This document shows, one piece after another, positions 8,691 through 17,685 of a stretch of 64,000 bases of DNA. Location of the stretch: assembly GCF_900215535.1 (NCBI RefSeq), contig NZ_OCND01000007.1, forward strand, positions 62,001 to 126,000, in the 5' to 3' direction. The DNA comes from Pseudoxanthomonas wuyuanensis. Lineage in GTDB: Bacteria; Pseudomonadota; Gammaproteobacteria; Xanthomonadales; Xanthomonadaceae. The number at the start of each line of letters is the position of its first letter. Positions within the stretch are counted from its first letter, which is position 1. A program made the position numbers and the translations under genes. The notes beneath the pieces are model-generated. The model saw only the letters and a list, made by a program, of their open reading frames with translations, ran no database searches and was not told the origin of the DNA.

Positions 8691-8822
8691 ATGAACCGCA
8701 ATTCCCTCCCACGTCATCTGTTTCCGCCGCAGGCCATCGCAGCGGGCGCAGCAGCGGTTCATGCATCGCTTCGCACCGACAACGTATGCGCCGTCAGGGG
8801 GCTGCGCGCACGGGTGTACTGA
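8691..8822 (+). CDS. Possible 43-residue peptide or gene relic before the P-II gene
   Basis: An ATG with a good GGAGAG site at 8681-8686 opens a 43-codon frame. The first 25 residues (MNRNSLPRHLF...AAGAAAV) faintly resemble a signal peptide. The rest is short and unrecognised. In many relatives a putative porin gene (TorF family) sits directly before the P-II/amtB pair, so this may be a decayed start of such a gene. That is inference only. A strong CCGGCCGGC hairpin follows at 8827-8853, before the P-II gene. Confidence 0.3.
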   Translation: MNRNSLPRHLFPPQAIAAGAAAVHASLRTDNVCAVRGLRARVY

Positions 8823-9215
<393 letters not shown>

Positions 9216-9231
9216 CACTCGGAGTTCCCAC

Positions 9232-10689
9232 ATGAAGACCCCATTGTTTTCCGGGTGGAAAACCCGTGTGCAGATGTTGTGCCTGGCTGCGTTGTGCGGC
9301 CTGATGCTGGGCGGGATGGCGTTCGGCGCGCTGGCCCAGGAAGTCGCCGAACCGGTGGCCGAAGCGGCAGCTGCAGCTGCCGAAGCGCCGCCGGCCGAAG
9401 CGGCCGCCGAAGAAGCGGCAACCGAGGAGGCCGCTGCCGAAGAAGCCACTGCCGAGCCCATCGTGGACAAAGGCGACGTGGCCTGGATGATGACCTCCAC
9501 CTTGCTGGTGCTGCTGATGGTGGTGCCCGGCCTGGCGCTGTTCTATGGCGGCATGGTGCGTTCGAAGAACGTGCTGTCGGTGCTGATCCAGGTCGTTACC
9601 GTGTTCTCGCTGCTGGCGATCCTGTGGGTGGTCTATGGCTACAGCCTGGCGTTCGAGGGCGGCAACGCCTGGATCGGCACGCTGGACAAGCTGTTCCTCA
9701 AGGGCGTCACCATCGACAGCCTGGCCGACACCTTCACCGATGAAGTGAAGCTGCCGGAATACGTGTTCATCGCTTTCCAGCTGACCTTCGCCGGCATCAC
9801 CGGCGCGCTGATCGTCGGCGCCTTCGCCGAGCGGGTGAAGTTCGCCGCGGTGCTGCTGTTCTCGGTGATCTGGTTCACCTTCGGCTACGTGCCGATCGCG
9901 CATATGGTCTGGGGCGCGGGCGGCTACCTGCTGGACAAGGGCGCGCTGGATTTCGCCGGCGGCACGGTCGTGCATATCAATGCCGGCGTCGCCGGTCTGG
10001 TCGGCGCCTGGTTCGTCGGCAAGCGGGTCGGCTTCGGCAAGGAGGCCATCAAGCCGCACAACGTCACCCTGACCTTCGTCGGCGCTTCGCTGCTGTGGGT
10101 GGGCTGGTTCGGCTTCAATGCCGGCTCCAACCTGGAAGCCACCGCCGGCGCGGCGCTGGCCTTCATCAACACGTTGCTGGCCACCGCGGCGGCAATCCTG
10201 GCCTGGGCGTTGACCGAGAAGGTGATCAAGGGCAAGTCCTCCGCGCTGGGCGTGGCCTCCGGCGCGGTCGCCGGCCTGGTCGGCATCACCCCGGCCTGCG
10301 GCAGCGTGGGGCCGTTCGGCGCCATCGCCATCGGCGCGGCCGCCGGCATCATCTGCGTCTGGGGCGTGACCGGCTTGAAGAAGCTGCTCAATGCCGACGA
10401 CAGCCTGGACGTGTTCGGCGTGCACGGCATCGGCGGCATCGTCGGCGCCATCCTGACGGGCGTGTTCACCGCGCCATCGCTGGGCGGTACCGGCGCCGAA
10501 GACTTCAGCATTGCCAGTCAGGTCGGAATCCAGGCCTTGGGCGTGGGCGTGACCATCGTCTGGATCGGCGTGGTGTCGGTGGTCGCGTTCCTGATCGCCA
10601 AGGTCGTGTTCGGTCTGCGGGTGGCCGAGGAGGCTGAACGCGAGGGCCTGGACATCACCTCCCACGGCGAATCGGCCTACGAGGCCTGA
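9232..10689 (+). CDS. amtB: Ammonium transporter Amt
   Basis: The 485-residue transporter moves ammonium across the inner membrane. It has a cleavable-looking signal (residues 1-36), then an unusual Ala/Glu/Pro-rich linker at about 37-77. The Amt core with eleven helices begins near 80: ALFYGGMVRSKNVLS, then GGTVVHINAGVAGLVGA with the pore histidine, and HGIGGIVGAILTG with the second. The gene lies 16 bp after the P-II gene with CGGAGTT before its ATG, so the two form an operon. GlnK is expected to block the pore when nitrogen is plentiful. Confidence 0.95.
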   Translation: MKTPLFSGWKTRVQMLCLAALCGLMLGGMAFGALAQEVAEPVAEAAAAAAEAPPAEAAAEEAATEEAAAEEATAEPIVDKGDVAWMMTSTLLVLLMVVPGLALFYGGMVRSKNVLSVLIQVVTVFSLLAILWVVYGYSLAFEGGNAWIGTLDKLFLKGVTIDSLADTFTDEVKLPEYVFIAFQLTFAGITGALIVGAFAERVKFAAVLLFSVIWFTFGYVPIAHMVWGAGGYLLDKGALDFAGGTVVHINAGVAGLVGAWFVGKRVGFGKEAIKPHNVTLTFVGASLLWVGWFGFNAGSNLEATAGAALAFINTLLATAAAILAWALTEKVIKGKSSALGVASGAVAGLVGITPACGSVGPFGAIAIGAAAGIICVWGVTGLKKLLNADDSLDVFGVHGIGGIVGAILTGVFTAPSLGGTGAEDFSIASQVGIQALGVGVTIVWIGVVSVVAFLIAKVVFGLRVAEEAEREGLDITSHGESAYEA

Positions 10690-10697
10690 TCGCAATG

Positions 10698-10738
10698 CCG
10701 GGGCGCCATTGCACTAAACTGGTGCAATGGCGCCCCGG
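10698..10738 (+). promoter_or_regulatory. Large palindrome with NtrC box at the ntrB start
   Basis: Perfect 17-bp arms (10698-10714 and 10722-10738) flank a 7-base centre. The core GCACT-N5-GGTGC (10711-10725) fits the NtrC-box consensus seen before glnA. A TAAACT hexamer at 10715-10720 could be a -10 element placing the transcript start at the ATG 10727. The structure could end amtB transcription, serve as an NtrC operator that represses ntrBC, or both. Confidence 0.7.
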
Positions 10739-11803
10739 ACCCCCTTCACGATGTCATCCGAACCCGCCACCGAAGCGCTCAGCACGCCGGTGGCGTGGGC
10801 CGACGCCGACGGCTATCTGCTCGGCGCCAACTCCGCTTTCGCCCGCTGGCTGGGCGTCAGCAGCCGGCGTCTGCACGGGCAGCCGCTGGCCGCGCTGGAA
10901 ATAGAGGGCGACGCCATGGCCCGGTTCCTGGAAAACACCGATCGCGACGTGCTGCGCCTGCACCGCATGGCGCTGGCCATGCCTGGCGAGTCGCCGCGGT
11001 TTGCCGAAGGCTGGCTGTCGCGGCTGGAGGCTGGCGGCTGGTTGCTGGAAGCCCACCCGCTGGACGAGTTCCCGTCGGTCGATCCGGCCCAGGCCCTGCC
11101 CAGCGCGCTCAGCGCTGCATTGAAGGGGCTGGCCCATGAACTGCGCAATCCCCTGGCCGGCCTGAAGGGCGCGGCGCAGCTGCTGGCCCGTCGCGCGGCC
11201 CACCGCAGCGACTACGACGACGAACGCGAACTGATCGGCCTGATCGAATCGGAGATCGAACGCCTCAACGGCCTGCTGGAACAGCTGCTGTCGCCGTCGC
11301 CGCAACGTCCGCACGCCGCGCTGAACATCCATTCGGTGCTGGAACGCGTGTTGCGGCTGGCCGAAACCGAAGGCGGCTGGTCGGTGCGCCTGCAGCGCGA
11401 CTACGACCCCAGCCTGCCCGAGCTTTCCGGCGATGCCGACCGCCTGACCCAGGCGGTGTGGAACCTGGTCCGCAACGCCAACCAGGCCGGCGCCACCAGC
11501 ATCATCCTGCGCACCCGGGTCGAGCACGGTGCGCGCATCCACGACCGCCTGCATGCGATGGCGCTGCGGGTGGAAATCATCGACGACGGCCGCGGCGTGC
11601 CGGAAGAGCTGGCCGAGCACCTGTTTTTGCCGCTGGTCAGCGGCAGGGCCGAAGGCAGCGGCCTGGGCCTGGCGCTGGCGCAGCAGGTGGCGCGCGAGCA
11701 CCGCGGCGCGCTGAGCTACCGCTCGCGGCCGGGCCATACCGTTTTCACCCTGCTGTTGCCGCAGCTTTCCGGCGACGGCGAAGAGGAACCCCATGTCCAT
11801 TGA
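10727..11803 (+). CDS. glnL: Nitrogen sensor histidine kinase NtrB
   Basis: The cytoplasmic kinase/phosphatase of NtrC has a PAS domain at about 20-90, a HisKA H-box with His137 in GLAHELRNPLAG, an N-box (WNLVRNANQAGA) and G-boxes DDGRGVPEE and GSGLGLALAQQV. With no transmembrane segment it fits NtrB, whose activity is set by P-II. The start is uncertain. ATG 10727 lies in the palindrome and may be leaderless, giving 358 residues. ATG 10751 gives 350 and also lacks a ribosome site. It overlaps ntrC by 11 bases, indicating coupled translation. Confidence 0.93.
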   Translation: MAPRTPFTMSSEPATEALSTPVAWADADGYLLGANSAFARWLGVSSRRLHGQPLAALEIEGDAMARFLENTDRDVLRLHRMALAMPGESPRFAEGWLSRLEAGGWLLEAHPLDEFPSVDPAQALPSALSAALKGLAHELRNPLAGLKGAAQLLARRAAHRSDYDDERELIGLIESEIERLNGLLEQLLSPSPQRPHAALNIHSVLERVLRLAETEGGWSVRLQRDYDPSLPELSGDADRLTQAVWNLVRNANQAGATSIILRTRVEHGARIHDRLHAMALRVEIIDDGRGVPEELAEHLFLPLVSGRAEGSGLGLALAQQVAREHRGALSYRSRPGHTVFTLLLPQLSGDGEEEPHVH

Positions 11804-13247
11804 ACGAGTGCCCGCAGCTGCATCGTCGGCCGATGCCCAGCGCATCTGGGTGGTCGACGACGACCGCTCGGTACGCTTCGTGCTGGCCACCGCGTTGCGC
11901 GATGCCGGCTACGCGGTCGACGGGTTCGACAGCGCGGCGGCGGCGCTGCAGGCGCTGGCCTCGCGCGAGGTACCGGACCTGCTGTTCACCGACGTGCGCA
12001 TGCCCGGCGACGACGGACTGGTACTGCTGGACAAGCTGAAAGCCAGCCACCCGCAGCTGCCGGTCATCGTGATGTCGGCCTATACCGACGTGGCCAGCAC
12101 CGCCGGTGCGTTCCGCGGCGGCGCCCACGAGTTTCTGTCCAAGCCGTTCGATCTGGACGACGCGGTGGCGCTGGCGGTGCGCACGCTGCCCAACGCCGAA
12201 ACCGCCGCCACCGACGCGGTAGAAGCCGAAATTCCGCAGGCTGCCGGCAGCACCGAACTGATCGGCGACACCCCGGCGATGCGCGCACTGTTCCGCGCCA
12301 TCGGCCGCCTGGCGCAGGCGCCGCTGTCGGTGCTGATCACCGGCGAGACCGGTACCGGCAAGGAGCTGGTCGCGCACGCGCTGCACAACGAATCGCCGCG
12401 TTCGCGAAAGCCATTCGTCGCGCTGAACACCGCCGCCATCCCGGCCGAGTTGCTGGAGAGCGAGCTGTTCGGCCATGAAGCCGGCGCCTTCACCGGCGCG
12501 CAGCGGCGCCATATCGGCCGTTTCGAGCAGGCCGACGGCGGCACGCTGTTCCTCGACGAAATCGGCGACATGCCGCTGCCGTTGCAGACGCGGTTGCTGC
12601 GGGTGCTGGCGGAAGGCGAATTCTTCCGGGTTGGCGGGCGCGAGCTCATCCAGGTCGATGTGCGCGTGATTGCGGCCACCCATCAGCACCTGGAAGCGCT
12701 GGTCGCCGAAGGCCGCTTCCGTGCCGACCTGTTGCACCGGCTGGATGTGGTGCGGTTGCAGTTGCCGCCGCTGCGCGAACGGTTGGCGGACGTGCCGCAA
12801 CTGGCGGAAAACTTCCTTGCCGTCGCCACCCGCAAGCTCGACACCCTGCCCAAACGCTTTTCGCCGGCGGCACTGGACGCGCTGCAGGCCTATCCGTGGC
12901 CGGGCAACGTGCGCGAACTGGAAAACGTCTGCTGGCGGCTGGCCGCGCTGGCGCCCGGCGACATCATCACCATGGCCGATCTGGACGATGCGCTGGGCCG
13001 CGGCGCAGCGGTTGCCGCAACCGCGACCGGCGAGTGGGATGCGGCGCTGGCCGAGTGGGCGCGCCTGCAGCTGGCCCAAGGCGCCGAGGGGCTGCACGCG
13101 CAGGCGCGCGAACGCTTCGACCGCGCGCTGCTGGAAGTGGCGCTGGAGTTCACCCACGGCCATCGCGCCGAGGCCGCTGCGCGCCTGGGCGTGGGCCGCA
13201 ATACCGTCACCCGCAAGCTGGGCCCGGGCCGCAAGCGGGGCGGGTGA
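11793..13247 (+). CDS. glnG: Nitrogen response regulator NtrC
   Basis: The 484-residue sigma-54 activator contains a receiver domain with acidic pocket 22-24 and phospho-acceptor Asp67 in FTDVRMPG. Its AAA+ domain has Walker A GETGTGKE near 184 and the sigma-54 contact loop GAFTGA near 231. The C-terminal Fis-type helix-turn-helix contains GVGRNTVTRKLG. Phosphorylated by NtrB, it should bind the GCACC-N5-GGTGC boxes before glnA and activate the sigma-54 promoter there. It is the last gene of the nitrogen block. sodC starts 68 bp further on. Confidence 0.96.
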   Translation: MSIERVPAAASSADAQRIWVVDDDRSVRFVLATALRDAGYAVDGFDSAAAALQALASREVPDLLFTDVRMPGDDGLVLLDKLKASHPQLPVIVMSAYTDVASTAGAFRGGAHEFLSKPFDLDDAVALAVRTLPNAETAATDAVEAEIPQAAGSTELIGDTPAMRALFRAIGRLAQAPLSVLITGETGTGKELVAHALHNESPRSRKPFVALNTAAIPAELLESELFGHEAGAFTGAQRRHIGRFEQADGGTLFLDEIGDMPLPLQTRLLRVLAEGEFFRVGGRELIQVDVRVIAATHQHLEALVAEGRFRADLLHRLDVVRLQLPPLRERLADVPQLAENFLAVATRKLDTLPKRFSPAALDALQAYPWPGNVRELENVCWRLAALAPGDIITMADLDDALGRGAAVAATATGEWDAALAEWARLQLAQGAEGLHAQARERFDRALLEVALEFTHGHRAEAAARLGVGRNTVTRKLGPGRKRGG

Positions 13248-13315
13248 GCCTTTTCATTGCGTGTAAATGGCATGGCGGTTAGGTTTGGGACAACCCGAAT
13301 CACTGGAGTCCCCGC

Positions 13316-13882
13316 ATGCGCATCGCACTGATGGCTGCCGCCGCCGCATTGTCCGTCGCCGCCTGCAGCACCGCGCCGGAAAAGCCCCCGGTCGCCGCCG
13401 TTCCCGAGATTCCGACCACCAGCACCGCCAGCGAGGCGGTCGCCAATCTGGCCTCGGCCTCCGGCAGCCTGGTCAGCGGCAGGGTCAAGTTGGTGCCGAT
13501 GGGCAAGGGCGTGCATATCACCGGCGTGGTCGGCGGGCTGCCGGCGGGCAGCTCGCACGGATTCCATGTGCACGAGAAGGGCGATTGCAGCGCCGCCGAT
13601 GCCAGTAGCGCCGGTGCGCACTTCAATCCGTTCAATACCGCGCATGGCAAGGCCGAATCCGGCGTTCACCATGCCGGCGACATGGACAACATCGTTGCCG
13701 ACGCCGAAGGCGTGGCCAGGATCGATGTGCACGTCGCCGGCGTCACCCTGGGCGGCGGCGCGGTCAACGACATCGCCAGCCGCGCGCTGATCGTGCATGC
13801 GGCAGCGGACGACTACCGCAGCCAGCCGGCCGGCAACGCCGGCGCCCGCGTCGCCTGCGGCCTGATTACCGTCACCCGCTAG
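13316..13882 (+). CDS. sodC: Cu/Zn superoxide dismutase, lipoprotein type
   Basis: The 188-residue protein has a signal ending at a lipobox-like SVAAC (Cys17), so it is likely membrane-tethered in the periplasm. Copper/zinc ligands are visible in GFHVHEKGDC, HFNPFNTAHG, and HHAGDMDNI, and the conserved disulphide partner in ARVACGLI. It dismutates superoxide outside the cytoplasm. It lies 68 bp after ntrC and probably has its own promoter. A REP-like hairpin repeat follows at 13894. Confidence 0.93.
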   Translation: MRIALMAAAAALSVAACSTAPEKPPVAAVPEIPTTSTASEAVANLASASGSLVSGRVKLVPMGKGVHITGVVGGLPAGSSHGFHVHEKGDCSAADASSAGAHFNPFNTAHGKAESGVHHAGDMDNIVADAEGVARIDVHVAGVTLGGGAVNDIASRALIVHAAADDYRSQPAGNAGARVACGLITVTR

Positions 13883-13893
13883 CGGACTGCGGT

Positions 13894-13982
13894 TGCAGGA
13901 ACGACGTCAGTCGCGATGAAGCTCTACCGGTAATGCTTCATCGCGACTGACCCGTGCCGGCATGCCGGCACGACTCCTGCAG
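13894..13982. repeat. Dispersed hairpin repeat, copy 1
   Basis: Outer arms TGCAGGA/TCCTGCA enclose a perfect 17-bp stem (13906-13922 with 13935-13951) and a 20-bp palindrome, CGTGCCGGCATGCCGGCACG, at 13953-13972. Related elements occur at 16266, 39781, 58003 and 62566. Confidence 0.9.
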
Positions 13983-13991
13983 CCATGTGGG

Positions 13992-14876
13992 TCAGGACTG
14001 CAGCGATTGCCGCGGGTCGGCCTTGCCCGGGCAATGGGCAAAGGTCACCGGGATGCCGTGCGCCTCCAGCACCGCCGCCAGCTGCTGCTGGCGCGCCTGG
14101 AAATACTGGTAGGCGCGGTCCAGCTTGTCGTCGCCGACAACCGTCGGCGCATAGCGCAGCCGCCATGCGGCCGGTTCGAACAGCGCGATATGCGCCTGCC
14201 CGCCGGCATAGCGCAGCAGCGGCTCCGGCGGCGCATCGAGCCAGCTTTCCTCCTCCGGCGCCAGCAATGCGGTCTCGATCACCGGCCACAACGCCTCCAG
14301 GCCGGTGTTCTGGTACTGCATGGCCATCATCGCGGCCAGATCGTGGACGGTCATGTAGCGCGCGTGTTCGACCTGCGCACCGAAGGCCTGCTGCGCCAGC
14401 AGCGCGGTATCGGCCTGAGCCATGCCGGTTTCCAGCAGAATCTCCTCCAGCCGCTCGCCGACCGCCGCAACGGCTGCCGGCTCGCCGCTGAGCAGGAACG
14501 GCAATACCCGCAGCGCACCGCCGCGCAGCTCATCGTCGGCCTGGAACGGCAGCGGCACATCGCCAAGCTCGTCGGCGCCGAATGCGATCAGCCGCGCCCC
14601 CTGCTTGCCGCCCGGCGCCCGTTGCAGCAGTTCCAGCAGGCGCCGATGCAGCGGCCAGCCGGGCCGCAGAGCCTCGGCCGGATCGAAATGCGCCGCCGCC
14701 AGGCACAGGTCGAGATCGCCGATCTGCGGTACCAGCGCGGCCAGATCGCGCCCCAGCCGTTCGGCCAGCGCGCCGGCCTGCTGCGGCCGCAGCGCGGCCT
14801 GCAGCGGTTGCTGGCCGGCGGAAAGCTCCAGCGCTATCACGCCCATCACGTAGCTGTCTGTTGCGGATCGAGTCAT
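13992..14876 (-). CDS. Conserved hypothetical protein
   Basis: A 294-residue frame lies on the reverse strand between sodC and the thiolase. Coding is supported by its length, consistent composition and placement in a divergent gene pair with the thiolase (87 bp between starts). There is no signal peptide, membrane segment or recognised motif. The sequence is rich in Leu, Ala and Glu and looks mostly helical, with an FDPAEALRPGWPLHRRL segment and a C-terminal HCPGKADPRQSLQS. I do not recognise the family. It is probably a soluble cytoplasmic protein. Confidence 0.6.
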   Translation of the reverse strand: MTRSATDSYVMGVIALELSAGQQPLQAALRPQQAGALAERLGRDLAALVPQIGDLDLCLAAAHFDPAEALRPGWPLHRRLLELLQRAPGGKQGARLIAFGADELGDVPLPFQADDELRGGALRVLPFLLSGEPAAVAAVGERLEEILLETGMAQADTALLAQQAFGAQVEHARYMTVHDLAAMMAMQYQNTGLEALWPVIETALLAPEEESWLDAPPEPLLRYAGGQAHIALFEPAAWRLRYAPTVVGDDKLDRAYQYFQARQQQLAAVLEAHGIPVTFAHCPGKADPRQSLQS

Positions 14877-14963
14877 TTGGCGACCGTGGAGGGGGGCATT
14901 ACACTTGCATTATGCCTGCCGTTGCGCAGGCGTCGAATTCATCCCTTCCGCGCGAGGTCTTCC

Positions 14964-16244
14964 ATGCCATCAGCCCGCCCCGTCGCCATCCTCGGCGGCG
15001 TCCGCATTCCGTTCTGCCGTCAGAACACGGCCTATGCGGATGTCGGCAACCTGGGCATGTCGGTGCGCACGCTGGGAGCGCTGGTCGAACGTTTCGGCCT
15101 GCACGGCCAGCAGCTGGGCGAAGTGGCGATGGGCGCGGTGATCAAGCATTCCTCGGACTGGAACCTGGGCCGCGAAGCGGCGCTGTCGTCGGGCCTGTCG
15201 GCGCTGACGCCGGGCATCACGCTGCAGCGCGCCTGCGGCACCAGCCTGGATTCGATCATCACCATCGCCAACAAGATTGCGCTGGGGCAGATCGACTCGG
15301 GCATCGGCGGCGGTTCGGACACCACCTCCGAGGTGCCGATCGTCTACGGCAAGAAGCTGCGCGCGCGGCTGCTGGCGGCCAACCGCGCCAAGACCACGCA
15401 GGACAAGATCAAGGCGCTGGTCAAAGGCTTCAAGTTCGGCGAGCTCAAGCCGGAATTCCCCGGCGTGGCCGAGCCGCGCACCGGCAAGAGCATGGGCGAT
15501 CACTGCGAGGACATGGCCAAGCAGTGGAACATCTCGCGCGACTCGCAGGACGAACTGGCGGTGGCCTCGCACAAGAAGCTGGCCGCCGCCTACGAGCGCG
15601 GTTTCTTCACCGATCTGATCGCCCCGTTCCGCGGGCTGGAGCGCGACAACATCCTGCGTCCGGACACCTCGCTGGAAAAACTGGCCACGCTGAAACCGGC
15701 GTTCGACAAGATCTCCGGCCGCGGCACGCTGACCGCCGCCAATTCCACCCCGCTCACCGATGGCGCCGCCGCGGTGCTGCTGGCATCGGAGGAATGGGCG
15801 CGGGCGCATGGCCACGAGCCGCTGGCCTACCTGCGCGATGCGCAGGTGGCGGCGGTGGACTTCGTCCACGGCGAAGGCCTGCTGATGGCCCCGACCATCG
15901 CCGTACCGGAGATGCTCAAGCGCCATGGCCTGAGTCTGCAGGACTTCGACTTCTACGAAATCCACGAGGCCTTCGCCGCGCAGGTGCTGTGCACGCTGCG
16001 CGCGTGGGAGAGCGAGGAATACTGCCGCAACCGGCTGGGCCTGGACGCGCCGCTGGGCAGAATCGATCCGGAAAAGATGAACCCCAACGGTTCCTCGCTG
16101 GCCACCGGCCACCCGTTCGCCGCCACCGGCGCACGCATCGTCGCCACCGCCGCCAAGGAACTCAAGCAACGCGGCGGCGGCCGCGCATTGATTTCCATCT
16201 GCACCGCCGGCGGCATGGGCGTGGTGGCGATCGTCGAGCGCTGA
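14964..16244 (+). CDS. Thiolase (acetyl-CoA C-acyltransferase, FadI-like)
   Basis: The 426-residue thiolase has the acyl-accepting Cys91 in QRACGTSLDS, a central HEAFAAQ motif, GHPFAATGAR, and the C-terminal base cysteine in CTAGGMGV. The FadI-type insertion before the GHPFAATGAR block (SEEYCRNRLG) favours the FadI branch. It would cleave 3-ketoacyl-CoA in beta-oxidation, and biosynthetic acetoacetyl-CoA formation is the alternative. No fadJ partner is adjacent. The ATG at 14964 is chosen for its match to the family N-terminus (AILGGVRIPF) with GAGG at 14954-14957. Confidence 0.9.
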   Translation: MPSARPVAILGGVRIPFCRQNTAYADVGNLGMSVRTLGALVERFGLHGQQLGEVAMGAVIKHSSDWNLGREAALSSGLSALTPGITLQRACGTSLDSIITIANKIALGQIDSGIGGGSDTTSEVPIVYGKKLRARLLAANRAKTTQDKIKALVKGFKFGELKPEFPGVAEPRTGKSMGDHCEDMAKQWNISRDSQDELAVASHKKLAAAYERGFFTDLIAPFRGLERDNILRPDTSLEKLATLKPAFDKISGRGTLTAANSTPLTDGAAAVLLASEEWARAHGHEPLAYLRDAQVAAVDFVHGEGLLMAPTIAVPEMLKRHGLSLQDFDFYEIHEAFAAQVLCTLRAWESEEYCRNRLGLDAPLGRIDPEKMNPNGSSLATGHPFAATGARIVATAAKELKQRGGGRALISICTAGGMGVVAIVER

Positions 16245-16265
16245 GGCCCGTCGGCAGCGAGAAAG

Positions 16266-16346
16266 TTGTGGGAGTCGTGCCGGCATGCCGGCACGGGGGA
16301 GTCGCGTCATCGATGTTTCCGGTCGCGACTCACGTCGCTCCCACAA
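16266..16346. repeat. Dispersed hairpin repeat, copy 2
   Basis: Ends TTGTGGGAG/CTCCCACAA bracket the GTGCCGGCATGCCGGCAC palindrome and a GTCGCG..CGCGAC stem. It lies between the thiolase and the convergent hemY. Confidence 0.9.
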
Positions 16347-16422
16347 CCGACCCTAGCGTGCGCCTCGGCGCACCGCAACGTGAGGTCTTGACGAAGATCG
16401 CAAGCTGGCGCCGGGACCGCCG

Positions 16423-17685
16423 CTACGGGCGCAGCCGCGGCACGCCGTGTTCATCGCGCTCTTCCACCACGGCCTGGTCGTAGATCTTCTGCCGGATGTC
16501 GCGCCCGGGCAGCTCGATGGCCGCTTCACCGCGGCGGGTCTTCAGCGCGTTGGCGAAGCACCGCTGCGCCATCGCCTCGTCGCCGGCGGCGGCGAATCCT
16601 TCGCCCATTTCTTCCCAGGCCTCCGCGCCGGCGCCCTGCGCCAGCGCCCGGTGCAGGAACTCCTGCGCCTGCCCCCACTGATTCTGGCGCCGCGCCAGCC
16701 GCGCCAGCGTTACCAGCAGCGCCGGGCTGGCGGGGTGGGCCTGCAGCCAGCGTTGCGCGCTGGCGCGGCGCGAATCCAGCTTGCCGACCGCCAGTTGTCC
16801 GTACAGGCGCACCAGCGACTCGTCCCATTGCGTGTCCAGCGCATGTTCCAGGCTGTGGGTGGCGGCATCGTCCCAGCGCAACGCCGCCGCCCGTCCGGCG
16901 TAGGCGGTCACCACGGCGACATCGCTGCGCAGCGGTTTGGGCAGGGTTTCCCAGCGCTCGGCCAGTACGTTGGCGTCATCGGCCTGCTGCAACGACTGCG
17001 CGGCCAGATCCGCTTCCAGTGAGGCCAGCGCGTCGCTGGTCAGCACCTGCTGCTGGCGCAGCGAACCCAGCAGTCCCCACGCCTCCCCGGCGCGCCCGCC
17101 GGCGGCCAGCGCCTGCACCCGCAGCAATACGCCGCGCGGAGGCAGCGGCTGCACGGCAGGCGTATCCAGCAGCGCCAGCGCCGCGGCGTATTGCTGCCGG
17201 GCCAGCGCGCGTTCGGCGCCCAGCAGCGCCGCAGCGGTCGGGTTGCGCTGGGCCAGGGCGTCCAGATGACGTTGCGCGGCCACCGCATCGCCACGCGCAT
17301 CGGCGGCGCGGACGGCCGCCGCCAGTGCGACCGCGTCGACCTCGGGGTCTTCGGCGGCGCGTTCGAGCAGTTTCTCCGCGCGCTGCCAGTAGCCGCCCTG
17401 CAGCGCTTCCAGGCCTTCGATCAGCCGCGCCCGCGCCTGCCTGCGGCGGTGCTGGCTCCATATCCGGAACGGCAGGCTGAGCAGGCGCCACAACAGCCAC
17501 AGCAGCATGGCCGCAAGCAATGCCGCCGCCGCGGCGCGCGGCACCGTGGTGCTGTAGTCGTAGCCGCCGAAACGGACGAAGACCTCGCCGAAATCGCGGC
17601 TGGATTCCTGCGCCAGCCATTGCGCGGCGAACACGCCCGCCACCACCAGCAGCAACATCGATACGACGGTCCGGAACAGCTTCAT
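16423..17685 (-). CDS. hemY: HemY-type TPR membrane protein of haem synthesis locus
   Basis: The 420-residue protein has two N-terminal transmembrane helices (about 5-25 and 40-62) followed by a periplasm/cytoplasm-spanning helical repeat domain. The opening MKLFRTVVSMLLLVVAG and the DFGEVFVRFGGYDYST segment are typical of gammaproteobacterial HemY. Its exact role in tetrapyrrole synthesis is undefined. It is not the protoporphyrinogen oxidase of the same name. The start at 17685 overlaps the hemX stop by four bases (ATGA), so the pair is translationally coupled. An in-frame extension to 17877 lies inside hemX and is rejected. Confidence 0.9.
   Translation of the reverse strand: MKLFRTVVSMLLLVVAGVFAAQWLAQESSRDFGEVFVRFGGYDYSTTVPRAAAAALLAAMLLWLLWRLLSLPFRIWSQHRRRQARARLIEGLEALQGGYWQRAEKLLERAAEDPEVDAVALAAAVRAADARGDAVAAQRHLDALAQRNPTAAALLGAERALARQQYAAALALLDTPAVQPLPPRGVLLRVQALAAGGRAGEAWGLLGSLRQQQVLTSDALASLEADLAAQSLQQADDANVLAERWETLPKPLRSDVAVVTAYAGRAAALRWDDAATHSLEHALDTQWDESLVRLYGQLAVGKLDSRRASAQRWLQAHPASPALLVTLARLARRQNQWGQAQEFLHRALAQGAGAEAWEEMGEGFAAAGDEAMAQRCFANALKTRRGEAAIELPGRDIRQKIYDQAVVEERDEHGVPRLRP

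Noticed and set aside
13894..13982. CRISPR-like repeats
   Set aside because: The hairpin repeats are dispersed singly over the window, not arrayed with spacers, and no cas genes occur.
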